Part shown: positions 24,406 to 33,185 of the stretch, in pieces
Layout of the letters: each line of letters opens with the position of its first letter
Numbering within the stretch: the stretch's first letter is position 1
From: Chloroflexota bacterium
GTDB lineage: Bacteria > Chloroflexota > Anaerolineae > Promineifilales > Promineifilaceae
DNA: 36,810 bases
Assembly: GCA_012515125.1 (NCBI GenBank)
Contig: JAAYYY010000562.1
Location: 1-36,810, forward strand
Direction: 5' to 3'
Made by a program: the position numbers and the translations under genes
Notes under the pieces: generated by a model
The model's input: the letters and a program-made list of their open reading frames with translations, nothing else
The model's database searches: none
What the model was told of the DNA's origin: nothing

Positions 24406-25979
24406 GCACACTGAGCGCGCGCGCCGAATCACTGCGCCTGTTCCTGCGTGCCTACAAGCCAGTCGTGGTCCTGCTGCTGGCGGTGCTGGGCGGCGTCATA
24501 GGCGGCCTGCTGGCGACCTCGCCGCTGCTGGCGCTGGCAAGCATCGTGCTGCTGGTGGTCTCCATCACGGTTCTCAGCTGGCCGGAAGCAGCCACGTTGC
24601 TGGTCATCTTTATCCTTTATAGCAACATCGCCGTCGTCCTGGTGCGGTTCCACGGCGTGCCGTTCATCGCCGGTGCGGCCTTTCCGTTGTTGCTGGCTCT
24701 CCCGCTGGCGATTTACCTGGTTCTGGAACGGCGCCCGCTGCGCATCACGCCCGCGCTGCCCTACGTCGTCCTCTTCATGGCCGCCCAGCAGGTCAGCCTT
24801 CTGTTCTCGAACGATCCTGCCGCCTCTTTCCGTGAAGTCACCAACTTCGTCCTCGAAGGCTTTCTCATCTACCTGCTGGTGATTAACGTGGTACGGACGC
24901 CCCGCACCCTGCGCCATGTAGCCTGGACGCTGCTGCTCGCGGGTATCGTCCTGACGGCGGCGCCCTTTTACCAGCAGATAACGGGTAGCTTTGACGACAC
25001 GTTGGGGGGCTTCGGCCAGCTCTCCGAAGTTGGCTTCCGCACGGGGGAAACGAACCTGGTGGAGGGCGATTTACGCCAGTACCGACTCTCGGGCCCCATC
25101 GGCGAACAAAACCGCTACGCCCAGGTGTTGCTCATGCTGGTGCCGCTCGGCTGGTTTGCCCTCTATTTCGAGCGGTCGCTCGGCCTCAAGCTGCTGGGTC
25201 TGGCCCTGGCCGGCGTTGCGCTGGGCGGTGTGGCCCTTTCCTTTTCTCGTGGCGCGGCCGTGGCTTTTGTCATCCTCGTGTTAGCCATGCTGGTGACGCG
25301 CCTGCTTCGCCCGGCCCATTTCCTCGTCTTCCTGCTGCTTGTCGCCGTCGTCCTGATGGCTGTGCCGCAGCTAACGGTGCGCCTGGTGACGATCCCCTCA
25401 GTGACAGATCTGCTCAGCGAGGAGACGACGACGAGCGAGCTGGACGGCGCCATCCGCGGGCGGGCGACGGCCATGATTGCCGCCGCTCTCGTCTTCGCCG
25501 ACCATCCGATTGTCGGCGTAGGGCCGGGGCAATTTCAGTTCTATTCCGCCGAGTACGGGAACCGGCTGGGCATCCGTATTCTGGAAGGGAATCGGGAGGC
25601 CCATTCGCTCTTCCTCGACGTGGCCGCCAACTATGGCATCCTTGGCCTGATCTCTTTCCTGGCTATGGTCCTGGTGCCCATCCGCGTTATTCTGGCTGCC
25701 CGGCACAAGCTGGCAGGTCGCCGGCCGGCGCTCAGCTACCTGACGATTGGCTTTGCTTTTGCCATTCTGGCCTATCTGGGTACGGGCATCTTCCTGCACC
25801 TTTCCTACGTGCGCTATTTCTGGCTGATGCTGGGCCTGGCCGATACGGCTGCGCTGATTGCCCAGCGCGCAGCCAATGAAGAACCGATCGTGCGCGCCTA
25901 CGCGGCGACGGCTGGCCTGAACGCGCGAGATTACGCAGGCGAATGGCTGCCCGGCGAGACAGCAGGAGGCTCGCAATAA
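24402..25979 (+). CDS. Wzy/O-antigen-ligase-like polysaccharide polymerase
   Basis: A 525-residue polytopic protein with about ten to twelve hydrophobic helices. A Wzy_C/O-antigen ligase block contains LSFSRGAAVAFVI, a large extracytoplasmic loop, DHPIVGVGPGQF and AHSLFLDVAANYGILGL; the Arg of SRG and the His of AHS match positions important in this family. The start is set at ATG 24402, preceded by GGAGGG and overlapping the GT2 stop as ATGA; the ORF-track start at 24162 runs inside the GT2 gene. Expected role: polymerising flipped repeat units at the outer face. A ligase role (transfer to lipid or protein) cannot be excluded. Confidence 0.88.
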   Translation: MSTLSARAESLRLFLRAYKPVVVLLLAVLGGVIGGLLATSPLLALASIVLLVVSITVLSWPEAATLLVIFILYSNIAVVLVRFHGVPFIAGAAFPLLLALPLAIYLVLERRPLRITPALPYVVLFMAAQQVSLLFSNDPAASFREVTNFVLEGFLIYLLVINVVRTPRTLRHVAWTLLLAGIVLTAAPFYQQITGSFDDTLGGFGQLSEVGFRTGETNLVEGDLRQYRLSGPIGEQNRYAQVLLMLVPLGWFALYFERSLGLKLLGLALAGVALGGVALSFSRGAAVAFVILVLAMLVTRLLRPAHFLVFLLLVAVVLMAVPQLTVRLVTIPSVTDLLSEETTTSELDGAIRGRATAMIAAALVFADHPIVGVGPGQFQFYSAEYGNRLGIRILEGNREAHSLFLDVAANYGILGLISFLAMVLVPIRVILAARHKLAGRRPALSYLTIGFAFAILAYLGTGIFLHLSYVRYFWLMLGLADTAALIAQRAANEEPIVRAYAATAGLNARDYAGEWLPGETAGGSQ

Positions 25980-25983
25980 ACCG

Positions 25984-27099
25984 ATGACAGACAACCATCG
26001 CAGCATCGAATTCAACTTGCATAATCTCGTCACCATTCGCGTCGTGGATGGCGGCCCGGCCGACGTTGCCGCCGTGCGCCGGCAGGTTGGCCTGCCCGCC
26101 ATGCCGGTGCAGGAGTCGGGCCCGGCTCCCGACATCACCATTCGTTTCGTGGATCGGCTGGATACGCCGGGGCTGCGGTACATCGGCGTGGACGATGCAG
26201 CTTTCACCAACGATGCCTTCTTTGTCCTGCGCGGGAAAAATAAACGGCTGATTAAAGTCCAGATACCGTTCGCGGAGATTGGCACGCCAACCACGCTGGT
26301 CAGCGAGCGTAACGTCGGCGCCATCCCCCTGCTCACGGCGATCACCAACCTCACGGCGCTGGCGAAAGGGGCGCTGCCCCTCCACGCCGCTGCTTTCTGC
26401 TACGGCGGCCACGGCGTCCTGACCACAGGCTGGTCTAAAGGCGGCAAGACGGAAACACTGCTGGGCTTCATGGCCCACGGCGCCACCTTCATCGGCGACG
26501 AGTGGGTTTACCTCAGCCCCGACGGCGCCCGGATGTACGGCCTGCCCGAACCGGTGCGCATCTGGGAGTGGCATCTGAGCGAGATGCCCGAATACCGGGC
26601 AAGGTTGAGCCCGAAGCAGCGCGCACGTATGGCCTTGCTGCGGGTGCCGATCGCCCTCGCCGACCGGGCCGCTGAACGAGATGGAAACAGCCTGCTGCGC
26701 CGCGCCCGCCCGCTGTTGCGCCGGCAGCACGGCCTGAATATCTCGCCGCAGCGCCTCTTCGGCCATGATCGCCTGCTTTCGTCCGGCCCGCTGGACAAGG
26801 TCTTCTTTGTCGTCAGCGGCGAGGCGCCAGAGGTGACTGTCGAGCCGGGCGACCCCGAAGACGTGGCGGCGCGGATGCTCTTTTCTCTGCTGGAGGAGCA
26901 GATGCCGCTGCTCTCTTATTACTGGAAATATCGCTTCGCCTTCCCCGAACGGCCCAACGAGCTGCTGGAAACTGTGCAGCAGCGGCAGGCCGAGGCCCTG
27001 CAGCGGGTGCTGGCGGGCAAAGAGCTATACATCGTCACCCACCCCTACCCGGCGCCCATCCCCGCTATGGTCGCGGCTATGGCGCCCGTTCTGGCCTGA
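25984..27099 (+). CDS. HPr-kinase-like P-loop protein of a polysaccharide locus
   Basis: A 371-residue soluble protein whose centre resembles the C-terminal kinase domain of HPr kinase/phosphorylase. The core is LPLHAAAF (His134), then P-loop GWSKGGKTE (Lys155), then GATFIGDEWVYL with acidic Asp172-Glu173. The N-terminal 120 residues and the C-terminal 150 residues are not recognised. HprK-type kinases normally phosphorylate a Ser on a small carrier protein, but related proteins occur in secondary-metabolite and polysaccharide loci with unknown targets. No HPr is in the window. AGGAGG lies 13 bases before the ATG, rather far. Substrate could be a sugar, a lipid carrier or a protein. Confidence 0.72.
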   Translation: MTDNHRSIEFNLHNLVTIRVVDGGPADVAAVRRQVGLPAMPVQESGPAPDITIRFVDRLDTPGLRYIGVDDAAFTNDAFFVLRGKNKRLIKVQIPFAEIGTPTTLVSERNVGAIPLLTAITNLTALAKGALPLHAAAFCYGGHGVLTTGWSKGGKTETLLGFMAHGATFIGDEWVYLSPDGARMYGLPEPVRIWEWHLSEMPEYRARLSPKQRARMALLRVPIALADRAAERDGNSLLRRARPLLRRQHGLNISPQRLFGHDRLLSSGPLDKVFFVVSGEAPEVTVEPGDPEDVAARMLFSLLEEQMPLLSYYWKYRFAFPERPNELLETVQQRQAEALQRVLAGKELYIVTHPYPAPIPAMVAAMAPVLA

Positions 27100-27109
27100 G
27101 TGGAGCCCT

Positions 27110-27850
27110 GTGAAGGAAAAACGGAAAGGTACGCACGAGAAAATGTTCTCAGTGGCCCTCATTGGCGCCGACGGCGCAGGAAAAACCACGGTCGCCCGCC
27201 ATCTTGAAGTCCGGCAGGAAATGCCTGTCCGTTACCTGTATATGGGCGTCAGCAAAAGCTCCAGCAACCGGATGCTGCCCACAACTCGTCTGATGCTGGC
27301 TCTAAAGCGGGCTGCCGGCCGGGATGACGACGAAGGCGGGCCGCCCAATCCCGCGCGGCAGGCACGGCCTGCGCGTGGCTGGCGCCGCCTGCTGCGATCG
27401 GGCAAGCGGGCGCTCTCGCTGGCGAACCGCCTGGCCGAAGAGGGCTACCGGGCGCTTCTGGCGACGCACTACCGCCGCCAGGGCTATATTGTTCTATTTG
27501 ACCGTCACTTCTACAGCGATTACTATGCTCATGATATCGTCGGCAACGGCCATCAAACCCGCTGGCGGCGCATACACGGGCTCTTTCTCAACCACTTCTA
27601 CCCAAAGCCCGATTATTTGATTCTTCTCGACGCCCCGGCGCCCGTCCTGCACGCGCGCAAAGGGGAAGGTACGGTTGAGCTACTTGAACGTCGTCGCGCT
27701 GAATACTGGCAGCTTCGGGAACAGGTTCCCTATTTTTCCGTCGTCGATGCGACCCAGCCGCAGGAGGCCGTCGTGCAGCAGGTGACCGACCTGATCCGCA
27801 ACTTCCAGAAACAGCAGCGCGAACCTATTGTGGGCGGGGTGGAGGATTGA
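27110..27850 (+). CDS. Thymidylate-kinase-like P-loop kinase
   Basis: A 246-residue nucleoside-monophosphate-kinase-fold protein. The P-loop is ALIGADGAGKTT (Gly19 to Thr26), an acceptor/lid-type segment reads VLFDRHFYSDYYAHD, and the strand YLILLDAPAPVLHARK is followed by a basic lid helix (ERRRAEYWQL). A long basic insert (about residues 65-110) is unlike housekeeping thymidylate kinases, and the location in a polysaccharide locus argues for another substrate. The start is GTG 27110 with GGAG upstream; ATG 27143 is an alternative. Its stop lies two bases before the next ATG. Confidence 0.78.
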   Translation: MKEKRKGTHEKMFSVALIGADGAGKTTVARHLEVRQEMPVRYLYMGVSKSSSNRMLPTTRLMLALKRAAGRDDDEGGPPNPARQARPARGWRRLLRSGKRALSLANRLAEEGYRALLATHYRRQGYIVLFDRHFYSDYYAHDIVGNGHQTRWRRIHGLFLNHFYPKPDYLILLDAPAPVLHARKGEGTVELLERRRAEYWQLREQVPYFSVVDATQPQEAVVQQVTDLIRNFQKQQREPIVGGVED

Positions 27851-27852
27851 TT

Positions 27853-29064
27853 ATGCCCACCGTTCTGGTGACGGACGCCAGCCGTGGGAGCGCCATCACC
27901 ATCATCCGCTCGCTGAGCAAGATGGGCTGGACGGTGGTTGCTGCCGACGCCACTCGCCGCAGCCTGGGCTTTCGGTCGCGCCATGCACACCACCGCTTCG
28001 TCTACCCTTCGCCCTCTGCCGAGCCGGAAGCCTACGTCACCGCGCTGTGCGAGGCGGTGAGCCGGTATGCTGTGGACCTGCTCATTCCCATTACCGACGA
28101 GACGATACTGCCGCTGGCCCGCGCGCGCATTCGCTTTGCCGGGCAATGCCGGCTGGCTATTGCCGGCGATAAGGCGCTCCAGGCTGTAACCGATAAGCAG
28201 GTCACGCTCGATCTCTGCGAGGAGCTTGGCATTCCGGTGCCCGAGACCTACGTCGCCTACAGCGTCGAGGAGGCCCAGGAAGTAGCCCACTTGCTGCCCT
28301 GGCCCATTGTGGTCAAGGCCCAGCGCTCGCGCCGCCTGGTGAGCGGCGCCGGCGTGCAGAACACCGGCCCGGTCGGCTACGCCAACTCGGTCAAGCAGCT
28401 GATCGACCAGGCGGAGCGGCTCATCCAGCACGGGCCGGTCCTCCTGCAGGGCTACCAGCCGGGCACGGGCCAGGGGGTCGAGATGCTGGCCTACGAAGGG
28501 CGGCCGCTGGCTATATTCCAGCACCGCCGGCTGGCCGAGGTGCCGATTACCGGTGGGGCAAGCGCCTGGCGAGAGAGCGTCCCCCTGAACCCCACGCTCG
28601 TCGAGTACAGCCGGAGGCTGGTCGAAGCGCTGAACTGGACCGGGCTGATCATGGTCGAGTTCAAGGTCAATGAGACGGACGCCGTCCTGATGGAAGTCAA
28701 TGGACGGGTCTGGGGCTCGCTGCCGCTGGCCGTACATAGCGGCATGGATTTCCCCGCCCGGCTCGCCGAGCTTTACCTGAACGGCTCGCCACCGCCAGAA
28801 CCGCCGGCAACTGATTACCGCCGAGGCGTGCGCGCCTCCAATCTGGAGTTGATGGCCGTCTGGTTTGCCCAGGTTCTGCGCAAGCGCCGTCGCTATCCCT
28901 TTATCCCGCAGCCAGGGCGGCGCGATGCCCTGCGGGCCCTGCTGGGCATGTTCGGTCGTCGCCAGAAATTTGACGTACAGAGCTGGTCGGACCCCCTGCC
29001 CGGCCTGTTCCAGATAGGCCATACGCTGACCCACCTGAGCCGCAAAGCACGCGCCGCCAGTTGA
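27853..29064 (+). CDS. ATP-grasp ligase
   Basis: A 403-residue ATP-grasp enzyme resembling carbamoyl-phosphate-synthase-type and PylC-like ligases, which join a carboxylate to an amine, thiol or other nucleophile through an acyl phosphate. The N-terminal Rossmann-like domain begins VLVTDASRGSAITIIRSL. The ATP-grasp core has PWPIVVKAQRS, LLQGYQPGTGQGVEML and the metal-binding end MVEFKVNETDAVLMEVNGRVWGS. GGAGG at 27841-27845 selects ATG 27853, not the TTG at 27847. The sequence downstream overlaps the deacetylase gene. An amino-acid or acyl substituent on the polysaccharide is possible. Confidence 0.85.
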   Translation: MPTVLVTDASRGSAITIIRSLSKMGWTVVAADATRRSLGFRSRHAHHRFVYPSPSAEPEAYVTALCEAVSRYAVDLLIPITDETILPLARARIRFAGQCRLAIAGDKALQAVTDKQVTLDLCEELGIPVPETYVAYSVEEAQEVAHLLPWPIVVKAQRSRRLVSGAGVQNTGPVGYANSVKQLIDQAERLIQHGPVLLQGYQPGTGQGVEMLAYEGRPLAIFQHRRLAEVPITGGASAWRESVPLNPTLVEYSRRLVEALNWTGLIMVEFKVNETDAVLMEVNGRVWGSLPLAVHSGMDFPARLAELYLNGSPPPEPPATDYRRGVRASNLELMAVWFAQVLRKRRRYPFIPQPGRRDALRALLGMFGRRQKFDVQSWSDPLPGLFQIGHTLTHLSRKARAAS

Positions 29065-29075
29065 TGGAGGATAGA

Positions 29076-30062
29076 TTGTCGAAGTCGTTCGCCCGCACCG
29101 TCACCAATAGCTCCCTGGCCAACCGGCTGATGTCCCTGCTGGAACAGCTCCGGCCGGCCTCGCCGCATCATTTCCAGGCACTGACCTACCACCGGGTGCT
29201 CGACGGCGACGCCTTCGCCGCCCAGATGGCCTTTCTCGTGGACCATTACCGCGTGATCGGCATGGACACGCTGCTGGCGGCAACGGAGGGCCGGCACTCT
29301 CTGCCCCCACACGCGCTGCTGATCACCTTCGACGATGCCTACCAGGATTTCGCCGAAGTGGCCTGGCCCATCCTGCAGTGGCACGGGCTGCCGGTCACGT
29401 TGTTTGTGCCCAGCGGCTTCGCTCAGGAAAAGGCCCCGGCCTTCTGGTGGGACGTGGTCGAGCACGCCTTCTTGCATACCGAGCGCCTCGAGCCGCTGGA
29501 GACGTCCGCCGGCCGCCTCTCGCTGGAGAGCGAAGCCCAGCGCCGGCAGGCCCTCAGGCGCGTGAAGCGCTATCTCTGGAGCGTGCCGCCGGCGCGCGCC
29601 CCCCACGAGGCACGCCGGCTGACGGCGGATCTGTCAGTCGCGCCGCCAGAGAGTCGGGCGCTCGGCTGGGGAGAGCTGCGGCGGCTGGCTGCTGAGGGCG
29701 TCACGATTGGCGCCCACACGCGCAATCATCCCAACCTTGCCCGCCTGAATCGCGAGGCAGCCCGCGAAGAGATCGCCGGCTCCTGGCACGATCTTTGTAC
29801 CCACATGGGCAGCGTCGCCCCCGTTTTTGCCTATCCCGGGGGCCATTACCGGCACGAGACAGTCGAGCTGGTGGCCGAAGCAGGCTTCAAGCTTGCGTTT
29901 ACCACCCAGCGGGGCGCCAATGACATACGGGAGAAGCAGAGCTACCTGGAGCTGCGCCGCATCAACGTATCGGCGCAGGCGACAGTCCCCGAATTACGGA
30001 TGCGGCTGCTCCAGGCTGCCCCGCTCTTCAACCGTTTTCATGGCAGCCTCAAAGGAGGCTAG
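29076..30062 (+). CDS. Polysaccharide deacetylase (carbohydrate esterase 4 family)
   Basis: A 328-residue NodB-fold protein that would remove N- or O-acetyl groups from a glycan. Motif 1 is ITFDDAY (Asp86, Asp87) and motif 2 is GAHTRNHPNL (His214, His218); later FAYPGGHY and the terminal AEAGFKLAFTTQRG strand are typical. A helical insert of about 90 residues lies between the two motifs. The start is uncertain: ATG 29064 overlaps the upstream stop as TGATG but has no ribosome-binding site. TGGAGG ends five bases before TTG 29076, so TTG is preferred. No signal peptide is visible, so it may act on lipid-linked intermediates inside the cell. Confidence 0.85.
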   Translation: MSKSFARTVTNSSLANRLMSLLEQLRPASPHHFQALTYHRVLDGDAFAAQMAFLVDHYRVIGMDTLLAATEGRHSLPPHALLITFDDAYQDFAEVAWPILQWHGLPVTLFVPSGFAQEKAPAFWWDVVEHAFLHTERLEPLETSAGRLSLESEAQRRQALRRVKRYLWSVPPARAPHEARRLTADLSVAPPESRALGWGELRRLAAEGVTIGAHTRNHPNLARLNREAAREEIAGSWHDLCTHMGSVAPVFAYPGGHYRHETVELVAEAGFKLAFTTQRGANDIREKQSYLELRRINVSAQATVPELRMRLLQAAPLFNRFHGSLKGG

Positions 30063-30068
30063 TTTCCG

Positions 30069-30959
30069 ATGGACGTTGTCGAGCCCATTGTGATTGTAGG
30101 TACGGGGCGCTGTGGTTCCACGCTGCTGCATCGTCTGCTGGCTCAGCACGACGATGTGGGCTGGCTTTCGACGTGGAACGAAGTCTTTCCGAGTATGACG
30201 GGGCTTTCACGTTTTTCAAACCTCTACCGGCTGCCGATGCTCAGCCGGCGCGTGCGCCATTCCAAGATCTTCCCGAAGCCGTTCGAAAACTACCGCTTCT
30301 GGGAATCCTACCTGCCCGGCTTCTCGCGGCGCGAGCGCCCGCTGACCGCGGACGATGTGCCCGTGGAGGCCATTCCCAAGGTGCGCGAGCGCGTGGCGCG
30401 GATCCTGAAAGCCCAGGAACGGGATCGCCTGCTGGTAAAAGTCACCGGCTGGGCGCGCATGGTCTACTTCGACCGCATCTTCCCCGATGCGCGCTTCATC
30501 TGGCTGCAGCGCCACGGTCTCTCCGTCGTCAGCTCCTGGGTACAGGCGGGCTGGCTTGACGTGACCAGCACCCCCGACAGCCCAAGCTGGCAGTGGGGCG
30601 AGGTTCCCGAACCCTATTACCGGCTGTGGCAGGAGCTGGGCGGCGGCCCGCTCCTATCGGCAGCGCTCAAGATCCAGCTCGACCTGGACGATATCCGGCG
30701 CAATAGGCTGTACTTCCCGGAGCGCACGCTGGAGGTGACGTACGAAGAGCTGATCAACGAGCCCACGGCGACGCTCCATGAGATGTGCGGCTTTGCTCAC
30801 CTCTCCTGGTCGCACGGGCTGGCCCGTGCCGTCGCCGCCACTCGTTTCGTCGATCGCACGAACAAATGGCGTGAATACCTGGCCGAGGAGGAAGCCGAAC
30901 GCGTGGTCGAGTTCTTCGACCGGGCCAGCGCCTACCAGCTATGGGCACAGCCGGCATGA
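30069..30959 (+). CDS. PAPS-dependent sulfotransferase
   Basis: A 296-residue cytosolic sulfotransferase. The N-terminal 5'-phosphosulfate-binding loop reads VIVGTGRCGSTLLHRLL, and the 3'-phosphate-binding region follows IFPDARFIWLQRHGLSVVSSW with the usual Arg-x-x-x-Ser-like spacing. The C-terminal EVTYEELINEP block is also characteristic. AAAGGAGG (30051-30058) lies ten bases before the ATG. In this locus it most likely transfers sulfate to a sugar of the polysaccharide repeat. PAPS synthesis genes are not in the window. The family is clear; the acceptor is inferred. Confidence 0.88.
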   Translation: MDVVEPIVIVGTGRCGSTLLHRLLAQHDDVGWLSTWNEVFPSMTGLSRFSNLYRLPMLSRRVRHSKIFPKPFENYRFWESYLPGFSRRERPLTADDVPVEAIPKVRERVARILKAQERDRLLVKVTGWARMVYFDRIFPDARFIWLQRHGLSVVSSWVQAGWLDVTSTPDSPSWQWGEVPEPYYRLWQELGGGPLLSAALKIQLDLDDIRRNRLYFPERTLEVTYEELINEPTATLHEMCGFAHLSWSHGLARAVAATRFVDRTNKWREYLAEEEAERVVEFFDRASAYQLWAQPA

Positions 30960-31882
30960 CCTCGTTGCCTTACGATGCGCGCCGCCAGGGCAGCGTCCTG
31001 GCCTCCGTGGCTGCCCGCGGCAGCCGCCTCCTGCAGGCGGCCCGCACGCAGCTCTGGTATAAGGCGCTGGATGCTGTCGTGACGGCACCGGTCCGGCCGC
31101 GTGCATCGTTCGGCGCGTCCCTGCGCCTGCTGCTCGATCCGCGCCAGGCGCACTACGATCGGGTGGGCGCGCTGGTCGGCGCCGCCGAACAGCTGTTGCC
31201 GGGCACGAGCAGGCGGCTGGCCCGCGCCCTGCTTCGGCCCGAGGCGCTGCCCCTCAACGCCGGCCGGGCCGAGCTGATGGCCTATGGATCGGGCGGCACG
31301 GTCTTTCTGCTGGCGCTGGGCGACGAGCGCTGGGTCCTGAAGATCTATCGCCGCTCGCTCGGCATGCAGGGCGAGCGCCTGACCGCAATCGCCCGGGAGT
31401 TCCAGGAGAAAGCCGCCACGGTTGCGCGCTGGTACGACGAAGAGCCCGATCAGCTCGTCGCGCCGGTCCATTTCCTGATCGCGCACAGCCCGCTGCGCCG
31501 CGCGCCGGCGCTGGCTTCCCTGCAGCGCTACCTGCCCGGGCCGCATCGCGATCTCTTTACCGGCATTTCCGACGACGAGCTGCGCCAGTTGGGACAGCGC
31601 GATCCTGCGTTCTGGCGGCAGCTCCGCCATTTCGTACAGGTGACGCTGCGTGTCTACGCCAACGAAGGGCGCTGTCTCGATTTCGTGGGCACGGGCAACG
31701 TTATCGTCGTTCCGGCCGGGGACAGGCAGCGCATCGTCATCCTGGACTACGGCATCTTTGACCGCGACCTGCTGGCCCGCGCGCCGAAGACGTCGGCACG
31801 GCTGGAGGAACGCCTGGTGCGGCTGCATGCCCTGGAAGCGTTACTCTCCGAAGCCGGCCGGCCAGAAGGATGCAATGGCTGA
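30956..31882 (+). CDS. Kinase-fold protein (protein-kinase-like / LPS-kinase-like)
   Basis: A 308-residue protein with an apparent small-molecule or LPS-kinase-like fold. A glycine loop AYGSGGTVFLL precedes the ATP Lys129 (WVLKIY). Glu148 could be the alpha-C Glu, and RYLPGP looks like a hinge. The catalytic segment CLDFVGTGNVIV has Asp242 and Asn248, and VILDYGIFD gives the DFG-like Asp264. The key residues thus appear intact, unlike the pseudokinase downstream. It may phosphorylate a sugar of the polysaccharide or lipid anchor, as WaaP-type kinases do; this is inference. The start is ATG 30956, overlapping the upstream stop as ATGA; the ORF-track start at 30941 is inside the neighbour. Confidence 0.72.
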   Translation: MTSLPYDARRQGSVLASVAARGSRLLQAARTQLWYKALDAVVTAPVRPRASFGASLRLLLDPRQAHYDRVGALVGAAEQLLPGTSRRLARALLRPEALPLNAGRAELMAYGSGGTVFLLALGDERWVLKIYRRSLGMQGERLTAIAREFQEKAATVARWYDEEPDQLVAPVHFLIAHSPLRRAPALASLQRYLPGPHRDLFTGISDDELRQLGQRDPAFWRQLRHFVQVTLRVYANEGRCLDFVGTGNVIVVPAGDRQRIVILDYGIFDRDLLARAPKTSARLEERLVRLHALEALLSEAGRPEGCNG

Positions 31883-33146
31883 AATGGCTCGTTTCGCACG
31901 CCCTCTGGCGCTTCTGTTCCCACTCCTGTGGGCGGTCGCCTGCGCCGAACAGGCGCCGGAAGTCGTGCGCACGCCCACGCCGCCCTTACCGACGACGACG
32001 GCGCCCCGTGCAACGGCGACGCCGCTGCCGGGCTCTGGTGCAGCTGCGCCCGTCGTGGCCGACGAGTCAGCGCCATCCCCCAGCCCAACGCCGGCCTATG
32101 ATCCTGATTCGCCACGGGCTGTCGCTCCCTATCGCGGGATCTGGCTGGCGCAGCAAGAGCTGGAGCAACTGCCGATGAGCGGCGCCGCGTGGGAGAATCT
32201 TCTGGCGGCAGCCGACCAACCGCTGCCCGGCCCGGATATCGCCGACCAGGATGACATGAGCGACGTCTATCTGCTGGCACGCGCGCTGGTCTACGCCCGC
32301 ACCGGCAATCCGCGCTATCGGGAAGCCGTTCTCGATGGCATCGAAGCGGTCATGGGCGCCGAAGGGAATCCACGCAAAACGGGTATCCTGGCTGTGGCCC
32401 GCAATCTGCCCGGATACGTGATTGCCGCCGATCTTGCCAACCTGTCTGCTGAGAGCGGCCTGGGTCCGGCTTTCCGGCGCTGGCTGGAAACGATGCGAAC
32501 GACTACCTTTCACGGCAGTGGCGGCAGCTATACGCTGTCCGGCTGCCACGAGACACGCCCCAACAATTTCGGCACCCATTGCGGCGCGGCGCGGATCGCC
32601 ATCGACCTTTATCTCGGCGATGAGGAGGACCTTGAGCGCGCCGCTACCGTCTTTGAGGGTTGGCTGGGCAACCGCGACGCCTACGCCGGCTTCATCTATG
32701 GCCGGGCCACCTGGCAGGCCAATCCCGGCACGCCGGTCGGCATTAATCCACCGGGAGCCGAGATCGCGGGCTATGACGTCGGCGGCGCCCTGCCCGAAGA
32801 GATGCGCCGTGCCGGCGACTTCCGCTGGCCGCCCAAGAGGACTCAGTATGCCTGGGAAGCGCTGCAAGGGGCTGTCGTTCAGGCCGAACTCCTTTCGCGG
32901 GCCGGCTATCCCGCCTGGCAGTGGGAGGAGCAGGCTTTGCTGCGCGCCGTGCAATTCCTGCACGCGATCGAATGGGAAGCGCAGGGCGACGATCAATGGC
33001 AGCCCTGGTTGATCAACGCGGCCTACGGCGCCGATTTCCCCGCCCACAGCCCTGCGCGTCCGGGCAAAAACATGGGCTGGACCGACTGGACCCACGGTCA
33101 GACGAGCCGCGAGCAGGCCGGGAATGGCGCCAATGCCGATGGATGA
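31875..33146 (+). CDS. Lipoprotein with alginate-lyase-like (alpha/alpha toroid) domain
   Basis: A 423-residue exported lipoprotein. An N-terminal hydrophobic segment ends in WAVAC, giving lipid-modified Cys23, followed by a Thr/Pro-rich linker (about residues 30-80) that would reach away from the membrane. The catalytic-size domain contains YLLARALVYARTGNPRY and RPNNFGTHCGAARIA, the latter recalling the Asn-Asn-x-Gly-His region of alginate lyase-like polysaccharide lyases. It could trim or degrade the locus polysaccharide, as depolymerases often do. The start is ATG 31875 with AAGGA upstream, overlapping the previous gene by eight bases; the ORF-track start at 31650 is wrong. Substrate unknown; the uronic-acid lyase call is moderate. 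Confidence 0.72.
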   Translation: MAEMARFARPLALLFPLLWAVACAEQAPEVVRTPTPPLPTTTAPRATATPLPGSGAAAPVVADESAPSPSPTPAYDPDSPRAVAPYRGIWLAQQELEQLPMSGAAWENLLAAADQPLPGPDIADQDDMSDVYLLARALVYARTGNPRYREAVLDGIEAVMGAEGNPRKTGILAVARNLPGYVIAADLANLSAESGLGPAFRRWLETMRTTTFHGSGGSYTLSGCHETRPNNFGTHCGAARIAIDLYLGDEEDLERAATVFEGWLGNRDAYAGFIYGRATWQANPGTPVGINPPGAEIAGYDVGGALPEEMRRAGDFRWPPKRTQYAWEALQGAVVQAELLSRAGYPAWQWEEQALLRAVQFLHAIEWEAQGDDQWQPWLINAAYGADFPAHSPARPGKNMGWTDWTHGQTSREQAGNGANADG

Positions 33147-33185
33147 TCTGTTTTTTGTGCTGCCTGTGAGAATGAGACGGGAAAT

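Noticed and set aside
33147-33185. T6 run after the lipoprotein gene as a terminator
   Set aside because: No stable stem precedes it (only an 8-bp TGGCGCCA palindrome inside the coding end), and the next gene starts 40 bases on in the same direction.
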